From: an uncultured Lachnospiraceae bacterium
GTDB taxonomy: Bacteria; Bacillota; Clostridia; Lachnospirales; Lachnospiraceae
Assembly (NCBI GenBank): GCA_910586095.1
Contig: CAJUHQ010000012.1
Location: 15,900 to 42,410, forward strand
Direction: 5' to 3'
Length of the DNA stretch: 26,511 bases
Under the pieces are notes generated by a model, which saw nothing but the letters and a program-made list of their open reading frames with translations, did no database searches and had not been told where the DNA came from. The translations under genes were made by a program, and so were the position numbers. How positions within the stretch are numbered: position 1 is the first letter of the stretch; each line of letters begins with the position of its first letter. Positions 24,402 to 26,511 of the stretch are shown piece after piece.

Positions 24402-26303
24402 TCAGGAGATATTTTTTGTTTCATTAAAAGTGTTTCGTTTTGCCCATTCCTGAAACATCAATATATACCAGATCTGTATTCGCCAGATATCCCGCTCTAC
24501 ATAGTCCTCCCATATACTCCACACTACATCTGGATCTAAAATTCCCTGCTTTTTCAAAAGCTCTTTGTCGATCAAACTTTCTGCCCACTCTTTCAGTCCA
24601 GGCTCCTTTAACCACTTCATAATCGGGATCGAAAATCCTTTTTTGGGACGCTCCATCAATTCTTTGGGCACATAGCGATACAAGACATCACGCAAGATCA
24701 ATTTGCCCTCATTGTCTTGCTTCTTATATTCTATTGGCACAGTCCATGCAAACTCCACTACATCCTTGTCGAGTAGCGGGATGCGCGTCTCAAGTGACAC
24801 CGCCATCGCTGCGCGATCTACTTTTACAAGAATATCATCAGGATGATAGACCTCCATATCCATCAACATGATGCTGCTTAGTGTATCCTTGATCTCTCCA
24901 TAAGGATAGCTGTTATGTTTATATGGATAAGTTTCCCTTTCTAGTGCGATGCAAAGATTAGATACCTCCTGCGCATTAGATAATTCATACAAATGTTCTT
25001 TGCTCTTTGCCCCTAACAAATAGGCTTTTGTCTGAAGCATCTGATTGTTTCGGATCAGCGGATTTCCAACTAAAAGCTTGCTGCACAACCTACGCATCCC
25101 GCAGGGAACCCCCTTCATTTTTCCCCATATCCTCTCTATAGAAGCATATGAGAGATACCCGCAAAACAGCTCATCGCCTCCATCACCACTCAAGGATACT
25201 GTCACATGTTCCCTTGTCATCTTGCTGACAAGATAGGTTGGAATCTGGGAGGAATCTGCAAAGGGTTCTGAAAACATCCGGGCAAGTTTTGGAATGGCAT
25301 TTTTGGCATCTTGCTCTGTTATATACAACTCTGTGTGCTTTGTGCCAATATGTTGAGCAATCTCTTTGGCATAGACTGCCTCATTGTAAGAAGGATCTTG
25401 CATGCCTATTGTAAAACTGCTTACCTGGCGTGTGGATTGTGCTTGCATCAAAGCCACAATCGTGCTACTATCAATACCTGCCGACAAAAAGGCACCTACA
25501 GGCACATCTGCCACCATCTGTTCGCGAATCGCTTCTTTTAAAAGACGTTCTAACTCATCTGCCGCCTCCTGCCTGCTCCCTGTAAAAGGATGTTCTTGTC
25601 CATACTTGGCCGCTTCGCGCACCGACCAATACACGCTGATTTTTGGCTCTTTATAAGGAGCCTCCAACTCCAACATACAGCCAGCATCAAGTTTATAAAT
25701 ATCCTTATAAATAGAGTATGGTGCTGGAATATACCCATGTATAAAATATAGTTGTAACACTTTAGTATCTATCTCATTTCTAAAATCATCTAGCACACAA
25801 AAACACCCTAGATCAGACGCAAACACAAAATGTCCATTCACATACCCATAATACAATGGTTTCTGGCCAATTCGGTCCCTAACTAACGTTAGCTTTCCTG
25901 TCTTCTTATCATAGAGAGCTATAGCAAACATACCCTTACACTGTTTTATTGTTTCTGTCACTCCATAAGCTTCAAATGCCTCTAACAAAACCTCCGTGTC
26001 TGAAGTTCCCCGAAATGCAGTAACCTTTTTTTCCTTAAGTAATTGATCTCTCAATTTCTTGTAATTGTAAATCTCTCCATTAAACACGCACATATATCTT
26101 CCAGATGCCGATTGCATAGGCTGTGCGCCCGTTTCTGACAAATCCACAATAGAAAGCCTTCGGTGTCCAAGTACCACCTGTTTATCCTCAGAAGCCCAAA
26201 TCCCTCCCGCATCTGGTCCTCTGTGATACATTCGCAGATTCATCTTTTCTATATTTTCCCGCCAATTGGCCGGTTTATTGCAAAATCCCGCTATTCCACA
26301 CAT
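24402..26303 (-). CDS. asnB: AsnB-type asparagine synthetase / glutamine amidotransferase
   Basis: A 633-residue protein. The N-terminal Ntn glutaminase domain begins MCGIAGF with catalytic Cys2 after Met removal, then LGHRRLSI (45-52) and NGEIYN (75-80). The C-terminal synthetase domain has the ATP pyrophosphatase loop SAGIDSS (274-280; SGG is more usual) and SLSGDGGDEL. Family reaction: ammonia from glutamine is moved to an ATP-activated carboxylate, classically aspartate. Homologues inside polysaccharide loci are often thought to amidate uronic acids, and the context allows that, but plain asparagine synthesis cannot be excluded. GAGGAT precedes ATG. It is the first gene visible, behind the repeat at 26371-26511. 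Confidence 0.88.
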   Translation of the reverse strand: MCGIAGFCNKPANWRENIEKMNLRMYHRGPDAGGIWASEDKQVVLGHRRLSIVDLSETGAQPMQSASGRYMCVFNGEIYNYKKLRDQLLKEKKVTAFRGTSDTEVLLEAFEAYGVTETIKQCKGMFAIALYDKKTGKLTLVRDRIGQKPLYYGYVNGHFVFASDLGCFCVLDDFRNEIDTKVLQLYFIHGYIPAPYSIYKDIYKLDAGCMLELEAPYKEPKISVYWSVREAAKYGQEHPFTGSRQEAADELERLLKEAIREQMVADVPVGAFLSAGIDSSTIVALMQAQSTRQVSSFTIGMQDPSYNEAVYAKEIAQHIGTKHTELYITEQDAKNAIPKLARMFSEPFADSSQIPTYLVSKMTREHVTVSLSGDGGDELFCGYLSYASIERIWGKMKGVPCGMRRLCSKLLVGNPLIRNNQMLQTKAYLLGAKSKEHLYELSNAQEVSNLCIALERETYPYKHNSYPYGEIKDTLSSIMLMDMEVYHPDDILVKVDRAAMAVSLETRIPLLDKDVVEFAWTVPIEYKKQDNEGKLILRDVLYRYVPKELMERPKKGFSIPIMKWLKEPGLKEWAESLIDKELLKKQGILDPDVVWSIWEDYVERDIWRIQIWYILMFQEWAKRNTFNETKNIS

Positions 26304-26321
26304 ACTCTTATCCTCATTTTA

Positions 26322-26351
26322 ATAATACAAATCTGTGCAAAGAATGACCAA
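26322..26351 (-). promoter_or_regulatory. Possible promoter for the asnB-led gene string
   Basis: On the minus strand TTGGTC (26346-26351), 18 nt, TATTAT (26322-26327), about 20 nt before the asnB ATG. That leaves almost no leader. The match is moderate and could be chance; transcription may instead start beyond the window. Confidence 0.28.
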
Positions 26352-26370
26352 CCTTTGGACATTCTACTAT

Positions 26371-26511
26371 GTGAAACTTAGTACTTCTCCATAAAGCAGC
26401 CTTTGCTGCAAACGGAAACTGCCACAGGCAGTTAGAAGTACTTTTCTCGGCGTGAAACTTAGTACTTCTCCGTGAAGCAGCCTTTGCTGCAAACGGAAAC
26501 TGCCACAGGCA
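26371..26511. repeat. Two tandem long-form hairpin cores, 81-nt period
   Basis: Copies start at 26371 and 26452; the second runs off the window. The first has perfect arms AGTACTTCT (26380-26388) and AGAAGTACT (26434-26442) enclosing two hairpins: GCAGC-CTTT-GCTGC (26396-26409, flanked by CCAT/ACGG) and AACTGCC-ACA-GGCAGTT (26417-26433). In the second copy the flank is CCGT/ACGG, fully paired. This is the same family as 9587-9649. Its position upstream of asnB puts a repeat at the head of the gene string. Confidence 0.88.

Noticed and set aside
26371..26511. Cloverleaf-like arms suggested a tRNA-like gene.
   Set aside because: There is no anticodon arm layout, TTC-type loop or acceptor end, and the unit is tandemly repeated and shared with other intergenic sites.

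Overview
This looks like chromosomal DNA from a low-GC, Gram-positive anaerobe of the Clostridia, most likely a gut Lachnospiraceae. That assignment is inferred from AT-rich codon use, strong AGGAGG-type ribosome sites, occasional TTG/GTG starts and the mix of families (an LTA-synthase-like protein, paired MBOAT and SGNH proteins, DUF6056, DUF5672). No ribosomal or other marker gene is present, so it is not proven.

The window is one unidirectional surface-polysaccharide (or glycoconjugate) locus. All 21 genes read on the minus strand, so transcription runs from high to low coordinates. In that order: an AsnB-type amidotransferase (26303-24402); a large polytopic membrane protein; a GT11 fucosyltransferase-like enzyme; a GT2; a DUF6056 membrane protein; MBOAT acyltransferase 2 with SGNH partner 2; and a PglK-like ABC flippase (16540-14795). 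Next come a GT14, a divergent GT11, a DUF5672 protein, a GT17, a GT2 and a DUF3431-like protein. Then MBOAT 1 with SGNH partner 1, a membrane-anchored GDPD and an LTA-synthase-like phosphoglycerol transferase. Last are a FkbH-like HAD protein overlapping a discrete acyl carrier protein (2808-788), and a small YIDPS membrane protein with its own promoter (611-357). Most junctions are overlaps or gaps under 50 nt.

A plausible division of labour, inferred: the cytoplasmic GTs build a branched oligosaccharide on a lipid carrier, the ABC exporter flips it, and membrane enzymes decorate it outside the cell with acyl groups (MBOAT plus SGNH) and glycerol phosphate (LTA-synthase-like, GDPD). FkbH plus ACP is expected to make a glyceryl-type thioester. 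Together with an MBOAT/SGNH pair this has the same component logic as the Dlt D-alanylation system, which is the most interesting functional hypothesis here.

The wider gaps are mostly filled by structured repeats. One family combines a GC-rich hairpin with a stem-loop core whose copies differ by compensatory base changes (1-162, 2829-3108, 9522-9664, 13522-13583, 26371-26511). A second, with 13-bp inverted arms, lies at 14521-14760. A nested palindromic element lies at 164-352. The repeats fall between gene blocks and in places supply start or stop signals, which suggests cassette shuffling. No tRNA, rRNA, CRISPR array or transposase gene was found.
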